Part shown: piece after piece, positions 1 through 8,340 of the stretch | How the letters are laid out: each line of letters starts with the position of its first letter | Position numbering within the stretch: the first letter of the stretch is position 1 | Assembly: GCA_013694795.1 (NCBI GenBank) | Contig: JACDBS010000020.1 | Span: 1-11,412 of the forward strand | DNA length: 11,412 nt | Source of the DNA: Chloroflexota bacterium | GTDB lineage: Bacteria > Chloroflexota > Limnocylindria > QHBO01 | Direction of reading: 5' to 3' | Notes under the pieces: generated by a model | Database searches by the model: none | What the model was told of the DNA's origin: nothing | What the model saw: the letters and a program-made list of their open reading frames with translations, nothing else | Made by a program: the position numbers and the translations under genes

Positions 1-594
1 CTCTGGCGCCAGGGGCGCTCGGCCGCGGCGCGCGTCGCCCTCGACGCCGTCCGTGCGAGCAGCCCGCAGCGCAGGCTCCCAATCGCCATGCTGGTCGATG
101 CCGAATCGCTCGCCGCGGGTGGAGAGACGGATCGCGCGGCCGGCGTCCAGGAGCGCCTGCTGGGCGCGATCAGCGCGGACGAGGCCTTTGAGCTGCGCGC
201 TGGAGTTCCCGGGCGCATGAGCTGGCCACTGCCGTCCGACCTGCGGCCCGCGGAGCCGCGCGCGCCGCGACCGCCATGGTCCGCGGCCCTGCCGGAGGAT
301 GCTGATCCTGATGCCGCCCCCGATGACGAGCGCATCGCCGCGGGCCGGGCCCGTATGGAAGATGCGCGCGTTGCGTATGTTGCCGGCGACCTTGATCGTG
401 GCGATGGTGAGATGTCCATCGCCGTCCGCCTCGACGCGGCCCTGGCGCCCGACGGCGTTGCCATCCTGGAGCCCACCCTGGGCGGCCAGCCGGCCGCCGA
501 GCGTCTGCTACTGTACGGCGACCTGCTCCGCGCCGCCGGACGCGAGTCCGAGGCCAACCGAGCCTACGACCGCGCGGCTGACCACGCCGGCTGA
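1..594 (+). CDS. TPR-like repeat protein, 5' end cut by window
   Basis: The reading frame is open from the first base, so the true start lies upstream; the ATG at 88 is internal or only a possible start. About 197 residues are visible. The C-terminus has the TPR helix-turn-helix spacing (LLLYGDLLRAAGRESEANRA, then YDRAADHAG), and two looser hairpins of the same kind occur earlier (around bases 88-190 and 355-450). Between them is a Pro/Ala/Asp-rich, probably disordered linker (about bases 220-330). No signal peptide or membrane segment is visible in the part present. TPR proteins are usually scaffolds for protein-protein contacts; no specific partner can be inferred. ndk starts 30 nt downstream, so the two are probably co-transcribed. 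The coding frame is supported by GC-rich third positions and a clean TGA stop. The TPR assignment rests on pattern only. Confidence 0.6.
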   Translation, partial: LWRQGRSAAARVALDAVRASSPQRRLPIAMLVDAESLAAGGETDRAAGVQERLLGAISADEAFELRAGVPGRMSWPLPSDLRPAEPRAPRPPWSAALPEDADPDAAPDDERIAAGRARMEDARVAYVAGDLDRGDGEMSIAVRLDAALAPDGVAILEPTLGGQPAAERLLLYGDLLRAAGRESEANRAYDRAADHAG

Positions 595-624
595 CCCCCC
601 GACACTGAGGAGACTCCCTTCGTC

Positions 625-1092
625 ATGCAGCGCACCCTCGTCCTCGCCAAGCCCGACGCCGTGCAGCGCGGCCTCATCGGCGAGATCATCGGCCGCTTCG
701 AGCGGAAGGGCCTCAAGGTCGTCGGCCTGCGTCTCCTCCATGTGTCGCGCGAGTTGGCGGAGGAGCATTACGCCGTCCATGTCGGCAAGCACTTCTACGG
801 CGGGCTGGTCGAGTTCATCACGTCGGGGCCGGTCGCGGCCTTCGCGCTGGAAGGTCCGGACGCGATCGCCGTGGTGCGCAGGATGGTCGGCAAGACCATG
901 CCGAACGAGGCCGAGCCGGGCACCATTCGCGGTGACCTCGGGGTGAGCGGCCTGCGCAACCTCCTCCACGCCTCGGATGCGCCGGAGACGGCTGATTCAG
1001 AGCTCGCGCTGTGGTTTGGCGCCGATGCGCTGGTCCACTACGCCCGCGAGATCGACGCCTGGATCGTCGCCGAGGAGCCCACCCGGACCTGA
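625..1092 (+). CDS. ndk: Nucleoside diphosphate kinase
   Basis: Transfers the gamma-phosphate from a nucleoside triphosphate to nucleoside diphosphates through a phosphohistidine, balancing cytosolic NTP and dNTP pools. The 155-residue protein is close to the family length. The N-terminal strand is TLVLAKPDAVQRGLIGEI with the nucleotide-contacting Lys9. The active-site block is RNLLHASDAPETADSEL, matching the family NxxHGSDxxExAxxEI pattern, with catalytic His115. The ATG at 625 gives the expected MQRTL start and is preceded by GAGGAG at 607-612, a purine-rich RBS at a rather long 12-nt spacing. It follows the TPR-like gene by 30 nt and probably belongs to the same transcript. A 5-bp GAGGC/GCCTC hairpin starts inside its stop codon (1091-1104) but lacks a T-run. 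No residue expected for activity appears to be missing. Confidence 0.97.
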   Translation: MQRTLVLAKPDAVQRGLIGEIIGRFERKGLKVVGLRLLHVSRELAEEHYAVHVGKHFYGGLVEFITSGPVAAFALEGPDAIAVVRRMVGKTMPNEAEPGTIRGDLGVSGLRNLLHASDAPETADSELALWFGADALVHYAREIDAWIVAEEPTRT

Positions 1093-1213
1093 GGCTCCGG
1101 CCTCCGCGCCGATACGTTGTCGTCATTCTCCCCTGAGGCGGCTGCTAGGCAGTCCCGCACGTGCGCCCGCCCGCCCCCGCCCGGGCTCTCGTGCTCAATG
1201 GGCCCGTCGGCCC

Positions 1214-1331
1214 GGCCTTTCGGCCTGCGCCACTCGCCTACCGTGCGCCCGGTGGCACGCTGACGATTCCAAGGGCGCTCCCCTTGTCGGCGAGAACTCG
1301 TGATTCGGCACTCTTGGCGGCCATTTCGGCC
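1214..1331. repeat. Pair of near-identical GGCC hairpins
   Basis: GGCCTTTCGGCC at 1214-1225 and GGCCATTTCGGCC at 1319-1331 differ by a single inserted A in the loop. Each is a stem-loop; the second extends to a 5-bp stem at 1318-1332. The flanks are not alike, so this may be a short dispersed repeat element or simply the self-complementary bias of GC-rich spacer DNA. Confidence 0.35.
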
Positions 1332-1394
1332 GGAGCCGGTCCGATAGTCATCGGTTGACTGATATCGGTCCAATTCTCTCTGGGGCTGGTCAGG

Positions 1395-1444
1395 CATTCG
1401 CGGCGTGACTACAAGGCCTGCGATTTGGGTCATTCGCGGCATGA
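1395..1444. repeat. 14-bp direct repeat, 36-bp period
   Basis: CATTCGCGGCGTGA at 1395-1408 and CATTCGCGGCATGA at 1431-1444 match at 13 of 14 positions and lie 36 bp apart. In one plus-strand frame both copies read Ile-Arg-Gly. The word CATTCGCG also occurs in nearby genes as Ile-Arg codons, so chance or coding origin is possible. Confidence 0.4.
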
Positions 1445-1485
1445 TGGGCCAGACCGTCGTGCTCAACACCAGCGACGGGCGTTGA
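1405..1485 (+). CDS. Doubtful small ORF or gene remnant
   Basis: A GTG-initiated frame of 26 codons ends at TGA 1483-1485. Its C-terminal part reads RGMMGQTVVLNTSDGR, which looks more protein-like than the Ala/Pro/Arg-rich shadow frames around it. There is no ribosome-binding site, and the frame stays open upstream only to a TGA at 1360-1362. It could be the decayed end of a lost gene or chance. I do not recognise a family. Confidence 0.12.
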   Translation: MTTRPAIWVIRGMMGQTVVLNTSDGR

Positions 1486-1589
1486 AGCAGAGGTCCAACG
1501 GCGGCCCTACCAGTCACCACATGCCTGCCTGACCAAGATTCCTTGCCCGCACGGCCACTCGGAGCCCGTCACGAGGCACGGACAGTCGG

Positions 1590-2270
1590 CTAGGAGCCGG
1601 CGGCGGCCGCCAGGGACGGATACGACGGCCGCTCGATGATCCCGATGCGCTCCAGCGGGAAGTAGCGCAGCCAGGCGCGTCCGAGGATCAGGTCCTGCTC
1701 CACCGGTCCGAAGACGCGCGAGTCCTGGCTCGAGGGCCGATTGTCGCCCATCACGAAGTACTCGTCGTCGCCGACGATCCATGTCAGCGGGCAGTCGGGC
1801 CGCTCGCAGGTCGTGGGCGAGGTCGTACCGTCCTCCTCCGTGCGCACGTAGAGTTCCTCGATGCGCACTGGATTGGCTCCCGGGAGCGTCACGAAGACAC
1901 GTCCGTTCTCGAGGCTGACGGTGTCGCCCGGCATGCCGATGACGCGCTTGATGAACGGGATGCCATCGGTCGCCAGGCCCGACCCGGCCGGCGGCGTGAA
2001 GACGACCACGTCGCCATGGTGGTAGCCGTCGAACCGCACGGTGAGCTTGTCGATGAGGATGTACTCGCCGTCCACGATGGTCGGGACCATCGAGCTCTGC
2101 TGCACCTCGAACGGCTGTGCCACGAAGTTGTGGATGACGAGGTAGATGAGCAGGGTCAGGACCAGCGTCTCGACGATCTCGAACGCGCAGCCGAGCGCGC
2201 GACGCGAACCGGCGCGCTCGCCGGTGGCGGGCGCGCCGTCAGGATCGGTCTCATCGGGGAGGTACGTCAT
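1590..2270 (-). CDS. lepB: Signal peptidase I
   Basis: Membrane-anchored serine/lysine endopeptidase that removes signal peptides from exported proteins at the outer face of the cytoplasmic membrane. The 226-residue product has a cytoplasmic N-tail, one membrane segment at about residues 32-50 (EIVETLVLTLLIYLVIHNFV), and the family boxes in order: QQSSMVPTI with nucleophile Ser60, GIPFIKRVIGMPGD with general-base Lys108, and YFVMGDNRPSSQDSR at about 171-185. The frame stays open to 2591, but the extension would run antisense through the divergent phosphatase gene. ATG at 2268-2270 gives a normal N-terminus just before the membrane anchor and is chosen. There is no good SD. It is divergent from the phosphatase gene with a 70-bp spacer. 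A TATTCT -10-like element (minus strand, 2304-2309) with a poor, over-spaced TTGCGA could be its promoter. No terminator with a T-run follows it. Confidence 0.95.
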   Translation of the reverse strand: MTYLPDETDPDGAPATGERAGSRRALGCAFEIVETLVLTLLIYLVIHNFVAQPFEVQQSSMVPTIVDGEYILIDKLTVRFDGYHHGDVVVFTPPAGSGLATDGIPFIKRVIGMPGDTVSLENGRVFVTLPGANPVRIEELYVRTEEDGTTSPTTCERPDCPLTWIVGDDEYFVMGDNRPSSQDSRVFGPVEQDLILGRAWLRYFPLERIGIIERPSYPSLAAAAGS

Positions 2271-2303
2271 GGGGCCTGGGCTGCGGAGGAGGAAGGCCGC
2301 GAC

Positions 2304-2330
2304 AGAATAGCGCACGCGCGGCTCTACACT
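2304..2330. promoter_or_regulatory. Possible divergent promoter region
   Basis: In the 70-bp spacer between lepB and the phosphatase gene, the plus strand carries TACACT at 2325-2330, 10 nt before ATG 2341, placing a predicted start of transcription almost at the ATG (leaderless or nearly so). The minus strand carries TATTCT at 2304-2309 facing lepB. Neither has a good -35 at normal spacing, so this is a weak call. Confidence 0.3.
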
Positions 2331-2340
2331 CGCAAGACTC

Positions 2341-2982
2341 ATGGGCAGCCTCATTCTCGTCCGACACTCGGTCACCGCCGCATCGGCCGCCGGCCGCAAC
2401 CTGGGCCAGCGCGGCGACCCGCCCCTCGCGCCAGCCGGGGTGACGCTGGCTCGGCGCCTGGGTGGGACGCTGGTACTGGAGCTGACGGAGCTGCCGCACG
2501 ACGAGCTCCGCATCATCAGCAGCCCGGCCCGGCGCTGCCTCCAGACGGCGGAGGCGATCGCCGCCGCCATGGACCTCCCCATCAGAACCATCGAGACCTC
2601 CGACGGCCTGCTGGAGATGGACTACGGCGCCTGGGACGGATTGACCGCGGAGGAGTGCCGCGCGCGAGATCCCGCGCTGCGAGCCGCATGGGAGGCCGAC
2701 CCATACGAGACGCGCTGCCCGGAGGGAGAGAGCGGCGCCGACGTCGCGCGACGAGCCTCGGCCGTGCTCGACACCATCGACGCGTGGCTCGCCGATGATC
2801 GGGCGCGTTGCGCCATTGTCGTTGCGCACAACCACGTCAATCGCGTGCGCCTGTGCATGCTCTTCGGATGGCCCATGCGCGAGTATCGAGATCGGCTGTC
2901 CGCCGATCCGGCCGGCTACAGCCTCATCGGGTTCGGTGGCGGACCGCCGGTCATTCGACGCGTGAACGCGGCTCCGGCCTGA
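2341..2982 (+). CDS. Histidine phosphatase (phosphoglycerate-mutase-like)
   Basis: A cytosolic phosphatase of the branch-1 histidine phosphatase superfamily, 213 residues. The phosphate pocket is visible: LVRHS with phosphohistidine His9 (family RHG, here RHS), SSPARRCLQTA with conserved Arg65, LLEMDYGAWDG with acid Glu92, and VVAHNHVNRVR with the second pocket His163. The substrate cannot be told from the sequence; relatives include alpha-ribazole phosphatase, broad-specificity sugar phosphatases and cofactor-dependent mutases. The short central region fits a phosphatase better than a glycolytic mutase. The ATG at 2341 has no SD and lies 10 nt after a TACACT element, so it may be translated from a leaderless mRNA. 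It is divergent from lepB; rpoN follows after 65 nt on the same strand. No signal peptide is seen. The Gly-to-Ser change in RHG and Asn after His163 (usually Gly) are mild departures from consensus. Confidence 0.88.
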   Translation: MGSLILVRHSVTAASAAGRNLGQRGDPPLAPAGVTLARRLGGTLVLELTELPHDELRIISSPARRCLQTAEAIAAAMDLPIRTIETSDGLLEMDYGAWDGLTAEECRARDPALRAAWEADPYETRCPEGESGADVARRASAVLDTIDAWLADDRARCAIVVAHNHVNRVRLCMLFGWPMREYRDRLSADPAGYSLIGFGGGPPVIRRVNAAPA

Positions 2983-3047
2983 GCGCCCGGCGGCCGTATC
3001 GGTCCTTCATCCGTATACTCCGTGGCCCACACCAATCGCGAGGCTCC

Positions 3048-4463
3048 ATGTCGATCGAGATGCGCCAGCAGCTCCAGGCGGTGATGCAGGTCAAGGTCAC
3101 CCCGAAGCAGATTGCGGCGAACTACATCCTCCAGATGAGCTCGGTAGAGCTCCAGGAGGCGATCGCCGAGGAGCTCGAGGAGAACCCGGCGCTCGAGATG
3201 CAGGAGCTTTCCGCCTGCCCCATCTGCGGCAGTCCGGTGAGTGGCAACTACTGCACCGAGTGCATGCCGAGCAAGAACCAGGGCGAAGAGGGCGCCTCCG
3301 GAGTCAGCACCGATGATCTCCCCGGTGACGGCGCCACGCGCTTGCGCGAGGAGGCCGATGAGTTCGACCCCATCGCGCGCGCGGAGGCGGACTTCACGCT
3401 CGAGGATCACCTGACCTGGAACCTGCACGCGCTCCTGCCGACGCGCCTCCATCCGGTGGCCGATCACGTCATCGGCGCACTCGACTCGAACGGCTTCCTG
3501 ACGGAAACCGATGAGGAGATCGCGGCCGGCACCGGCTTGGAGGTGGCCGATGTCGAGCAGGTCCTTGCCGCCATGCAGGGACTCGAGCCCATCGGCATCG
3601 GCTCGCGCTCGATCACCGAGTCGCTGTTGGCGCAGATCGATTACCTCGCCACGGAGGGCGGAGCGGAGATACCGGTCCACGCCGTCGAAGTGGTGAAAGA
3701 GCACCTCGCCGACCTCGGTGAGCGTCGCTTCCGCGAGGTGGCCGCTGCGGTGGGTGCCACGCAGCGCGAGGTGGTCGCGGTGTGGGAGTTCGTCAAGGGC
3801 AATCTCAACCCGTACCCCACCGCCGCCTTCACGGCCGCGATCAGCGGTGACAGCTCGCGAACGCTCATCCGCCCTGATGTCCTCATTCGCGACATCGACG
3901 GCGAGCTGACGGTGGAGGTCGTGGAGTCGCGTCGCTTCAGCCTCCAGGTGGCGCCCATCTACTCGAGCCTCAGCTCGACGCTGCGCAGCGCCGACACGAC
4001 AGAGGACGAGAAGCAGCACGTGCGCCAGTACGTCGGCCGCGCGAAGTTCTTCATCGACAACATCAATCGCCGCCGCGCCACCATCCAGCGCATCGCGGAG
4101 GCGCTGGTGGACCGCCAGCACGACTATCTCCTCCACGGGGTCCAGCATCTCGTGCAGCTCACGCGCGCCGAGGTCGGCGAGCTGATCGGGATGCACGAGT
4201 CGACCGTGAGCCGTGCCACCGCCGAGAAGTACGTGATGATCCCATCGGGCGAGGTCGTGCCCTTCAGCCACTTCTTCACCGCCTCGCTGGGCGTGAAGGA
4301 CCAGATCAAGCGCATGATCGAGGCAGAGGATGTCGGGCACCCGCTCTCCGACCAGGAGATCGCGGATGCCCTGGCGGGGGACGGGATCGCGCTGGCCCGG
4401 CGCACGGTCGCGAAGTACCGCGACGAGCTCCAGATCCTTCCGGCACGCCTTCGGCATCGCTGA
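3048..4463 (+). CDS. rpoN: RNA polymerase sigma-54 factor with Cys4 motif
   Basis: Alternative sigma factor that directs RNA polymerase to -24/-12 promoters and needs an AAA+ enhancer-binding activator to open them. The 471-residue protein has an N-terminal region I (residues about 5-52, QAVMQVKVTPKQ...ILQMSSVELQEAIAEELEEN), core-binding domain (about 115-300), a helix-turn-helix (about 371-411, with GMHESTVSRATAEKY), and the RpoN box ARRTVAKYRD at 450-459. Between region I and the core-binding part lies C57-PI-C60 ... C69-TE-C72, a CxxC-8-CxxC pattern typical of a zinc ribbon, followed by an acidic linker. ATG 3048 is chosen because it starts region I directly and has GAGG at 3040-3043; the frame is open upstream, but that part overlaps the phosphatase gene. 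A TATACT element at 3014-3019 without a -35 may help expression. No enhancer-binding protein is encoded in the window. Confidence 0.96.
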   Translation: MSIEMRQQLQAVMQVKVTPKQIAANYILQMSSVELQEAIAEELEENPALEMQELSACPICGSPVSGNYCTECMPSKNQGEEGASGVSTDDLPGDGATRLREEADEFDPIARAEADFTLEDHLTWNLHALLPTRLHPVADHVIGALDSNGFLTETDEEIAAGTGLEVADVEQVLAAMQGLEPIGIGSRSITESLLAQIDYLATEGGAEIPVHAVEVVKEHLADLGERRFREVAAAVGATQREVVAVWEFVKGNLNPYPTAAFTAAISGDSSRTLIRPDVLIRDIDGELTVEVVESRRFSLQVAPIYSSLSSTLRSADTTEDEKQHVRQYVGRAKFFIDNINRRRATIQRIAEALVDRQHDYLLHGVQHLVQLTRAEVGELIGMHESTVSRATAEKYVMIPSGEVVPFSHFFTASLGVKDQIKRMIEAEDVGHPLSDQEIADALAGDGIALARRTVAKYRDELQILPARLRHR

Positions 4464-4486
4464 CCCGGCCGGCGGTCACCCGACCG

Positions 4487-4495
4487 TGCTAGAAT
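4487..4495 (+). promoter_or_regulatory. Extended -10 promoter for hppA
   Basis: TGCTAGAAT matches an extended -10 (TGn plus TAGAAT at 4490-4495). There is no recognisable -35 at 17 bp, as often tolerated with an extended -10. Transcription would begin near 4501-4503, leaving a leader of about 110 nt before the hppA ATG. Confidence 0.45.
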
Positions 4496-4498
4496 CCG

Positions 4499-4598
4499 CC
4501 CGCCTTCGCTGGCGGGACACGTGAGCCGATTCTCCCGCCGGCGATTCGTGTGCATCAACCACCGGTCATGAGCGAGCCAACAATGAGTGGTCGCCGGC
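4499..4598 (+). promoter_or_regulatory. hppA leader with competing stem-loops
   Basis: Three perfect stems share arms. A: CCCGCC 4499-4504 with GGCGGG 4511-4516. B: GGCGGGA 4511-4517 with TCCCGCC 4533-4539. C: GCCGGCGA 4537-4544 with TCGCCGGC 4591-4598, ending 7 nt before the GGAGG (4606-4610) of hppA and extendable by two G-U pairs. A excludes B through the shared 4511-4516 arm; B and C compete for 4537-4539. This layout allows alternative folds near the ribosome-binding site. No T-run follows any stem. It does not match a riboswitch class I recognise; regulation is inference. Confidence 0.35.
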
Positions 4599-4614
4599 CG
4601 CATTCGGAGGATCC

Positions 4615-6819
<2,205 letters not shown>

Positions 6820-6822
6820 CAC

Positions 6823-7668
6823 GTGGACGTCGTCATCCAGGCTGCCATCGTGGGCCTGCTCCAGGGCCTGACCGAGTTCATCCCCATCAGCTCATCGGCG
6901 CACCTGGAGCTGGCGCCATGGATTGCCGGATGGCAGACCGATGGGCTCATCGGCTCCCTCGCCTTCGACGTCTTCCTGCACCTGGGCACGCTCGTGGCGC
7001 TGCTCATCTACTTCGCCGCGGACTGGGTGCGCTATGTCCGCGCCGGGGTCGCGAGCCTGCGGGAGCGCCGCGTCGGCGACGATCCCGACCGGCGCATCGC
7101 CTGGCTACTGGTCCTGGCCACGATCCCGGCAGCGATCATCGGCTTCGCGCTGGAAGGCGTCATCGAGGAGGCTTTCCACGGAGAGAACGACGCCGCGCGG
7201 CTGGCGATCGCCGGTTTCCTGGTGCTCGGCGCCGTGGCACTGTGGCTGGCCGATCGGCTCGGCCAGCGTGACGGTGACCTGACCGATCTGACCACGAGCA
7301 CCGCGCTCACCATCGGCTTCTCCCAGGCGCTGGCGCTGCTGCCGGGCATCAGCCGCTCGGGTGCCACCATCACGGCCGGGCTGGCGCTGGGTCTGAACCG
7401 GGAGTCGGCCGCGCGCTTCAGCTTCCTGCTGGCGACACCGATCACCCTGGGCGCCGGCCTGTACGGCTCGCGCAGGCTCCTGACCGAGACGCACACCGGC
7501 ACCGAATGGCTGGCCATCGCCGTCGGCTTCACGGTCGCGGCGCTGGCGGGCCTGGCGGCCATCGGCTTCCTGCTGGCATGGCTGCGCCGGCGCTCGGTCG
7601 CGATCTTCAGCCTGTACCGCATCGGCTTCGCGGCGGTCATCGTGCTGCTGGTCGTCATCGGCCGCTGA
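6823..7668 (+). CDS. uppP: Undecaprenyl-diphosphatase (BacA/UppP family)
   Basis: Membrane phosphatase that converts undecaprenyl diphosphate to the monophosphate carrier needed for peptidoglycan and other wall polymers; the family also gives bacitracin resistance when overproduced. The 281-residue product has both signature blocks: QGLTEFIPISSSAHL at about 14-28, with Glu18 and His27, and LPGISRSGATITAGLALG at about 173-190, with Arg178. Several hydrophobic helices are visible (for example 92-110, 127-143, 232-254 and 264-280). The start is GTG at 6823, three bases after the hppA stop; this start gives the usual MDVVIQAAIVGLLQG N-terminus. There is no separate SD, so ribosomes finishing hppA probably initiate it. 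Its TGA is followed two bases later by the -35 of the greA-leader promoter, so the unit ends here. Confidence 0.96.
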   Translation: MDVVIQAAIVGLLQGLTEFIPISSSAHLELAPWIAGWQTDGLIGSLAFDVFLHLGTLVALLIYFAADWVRYVRAGVASLRERRVGDDPDRRIAWLLVLATIPAAIIGFALEGVIEEAFHGENDAARLAIAGFLVLGAVALWLADRLGQRDGDLTDLTTSTALTIGFSQALALLPGISRSGATITAGLALGLNRESAARFSFLLATPITLGAGLYGSRRLLTETHTGTEWLAIAVGFTVAALAGLAAIGFLLAWLRRRSVAIFSLYRIGFAAVIVLLVVIGR

Positions 7669-7670
7669 CT

Positions 7671-7699
7671 TTGACTTCCGCGGGTGCCGGACCTACAAT
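7671..7699 (+). promoter_or_regulatory. Sigma-70-type promoter for the greA leader
   Basis: TTGACT (7671-7676) and TACAAT (7694-7699) are separated by exactly 17 bp, each one base off the consensus hexamers. This is the best promoter in the window. Transcription is predicted to begin near 7705-7707, only about 40 nt after the uppP stop. Confidence 0.8.
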
Positions 7700-7705
7700 C
7701 TGGGA

Positions 7706-7797
7706 GCCGCCGGTGCACCCGGCCCACGCCTGGCCCACAGGGTACGGCCAGCTTCAGGAGACGCCGCCACAGACCGGCGGGGCCTGGAGCGTTTTTT
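7706..7797 (+). ncRNA. greA leader RNA, possible terminated small RNA
   Basis: From the predicted start near 7706 to the terminator T-run is about 92 nt. Successive stems are GCCGG 7709-7713 with CCGGC 7719-7723, CTGGCC 7730-7735 with GGCCAG 7746-7751, and the terminator stem 7751-7790. A transcript ending at the T-run would be a compact, fully structured small RNA; readthrough would give greA mRNA. No known riboswitch or T-box consensus was recognised, and no strong anti-terminator pairing was found by eye. Confidence 0.45.
7751..7797 (+). terminator. Intrinsic terminator upstream of greA
   Basis: The outer stem is GCTTCAGG (7751-7758) with CCTGGAGC (7783-7790), eight pairs including one G-U. 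The inner stem is CCGCC (7764-7768) with GGCGG (7776-7780). A run of six T follows at 7792-7797, then GTTATT. It stands between a strong promoter and the greA ATG at 7870. It may attenuate greA, release a small RNA, or end readthrough from hppA-uppP. Confidence 0.82.
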
Positions 7798-7869
7798 GTT
7801 ATTGAACCCCGCGACACCACGAGCCTCCCACGAGGGGCACCGCACGAGGATGGAGGGGGCGCACAGACG

Positions 7870-8331
7870 ATGAACACCAAGCCTGTCTATCTCACCGCCG
7901 AGGGCCTCGAGAAGCTCACCGCAGAGCTGCACGAGCTCATCACCGTTGACCGCCCGCGCATCGCCGCTCGCATCCACGAGGCCAAGCTGGACGGCGACCT
8001 GAGCGAGAACGCCGAGTACGAGGACGCCAAGCAGGAGCAGTCGTTCCTGGAGGGCCGCATCGCCACGCTCGAGCTCCAGTTGCGCAACGCGGCGGTCATC
8101 GAGAAGGGCAACGGGGACAGCGTCGGCATCGGCTCAAAGGTGGTGATCAAGGGCGGCGACGGCGAGGAGACCCTCACCATCGTGGGATCGGCCGAGGCTG
8201 CTCCGCGCGATGGGCGCATCAGCAACGAATCGCCGGTCGGAGCCGCGCTGATGGGCCGCAAGAAGGGCGACAGCTTCACGGTCCAGGCGCCGTCCGGGCC
8301 GATCGAGTACACGCTCGTCCGCATCGCCTAG
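7870..8331 (+). CDS. greA: Transcription elongation factor GreA
   Basis: Binds the secondary channel of RNA polymerase and stimulates cleavage of backtracked transcripts, rescuing arrested complexes. The 153-residue length is typical. The N-terminal coiled coil (about 1-75) carries the tip DGDLSENAEY at 41-50, with the acidic pair Asp43 and Glu46 that coordinates the catalytic Mg2+. The C-terminal FKBP-like domain has ISNESPVGAALMGRKKGD at 117-134. ATG 7870 gives the standard MNTKPVYLTAEGLEKL start and has a strong GGAGGGGG at 7852-7859, ten bases upstream. The frame is open further upstream, but that part is the leader and terminator. It is the first gene of a probable greA-lysS-serS operon; lysS begins 9 nt after its stop. 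Expression from the nearest good promoter must pass the terminator at 7751-7797. Confidence 0.97.
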   Translation: MNTKPVYLTAEGLEKLTAELHELITVDRPRIAARIHEAKLDGDLSENAEYEDAKQEQSFLEGRIATLELQLRNAAVIEKGNGDSVGIGSKVVIKGGDGEETLTIVGSAEAAPRDGRISNESPVGAALMGRKKGDSFTVQAPSGPIEYTLVRIA

Positions 8332-8340
8332 GAGCCGGCC

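Larger units (their letters stand above)
1093..1589. other. Gene-free spacer with many small hairpins
   Basis: About 500 nt between ndk and the 3' end of lepB without a convincing gene. It contains a chain of short perfect stems: 1091-1095/1100-1104, 1200-1204/1209-1213, 1214-1217/1222-1225, 1242-1246/1255-1259, 1270-1275/1281-1286, 1318-1322/1328-1332 and 1341-1346/1363-1368 (the last encloses 1347-1350/1356-1359). The stretch from about 1280 to 1480 is visibly less GC-rich than the flanking genes. None of the hairpins is followed by a T-run, so no intrinsic terminator is seen for ndk or, on the other strand, for lepB. No tRNA, RNase P, SRP or tmRNA signature was recognised. Confidence 0.6.

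Noticed and set aside
1253..1268. TGGCACG, like the -24 box of a sigma-54 promoter
   Set aside because: The -12 GC doublet is absent at the required spacing and no plus-strand gene follows; no complete -24/-12 promoter was found in the window.
1038..1520. Minus-strand ORF of 160 codons across the ndk end and the spacer
   Set aside because: It overlaps ndk, lacks an RBS, and its composition is that of random GC-rich sequence without a recognisable fold or motif.
1590..2591. Long form of lepB starting at 2591 (333 residues)
   Set aside because: The extra N-terminal part is antisense to the phosphatase gene and has no signal-peptidase character; ATG at 2270 starts just before the membrane anchor.
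2808..3047. N-terminal extension of rpoN
   Set aside because: It overlaps the phosphatase coding region in another frame, and region I begins directly after ATG 3048.
4461..4478. TGACC/GGTCA hairpin at the rpoN stop as a terminator
   Set aside because: Only five pairs and no T-run; does not meet the pattern of an intrinsic terminator.
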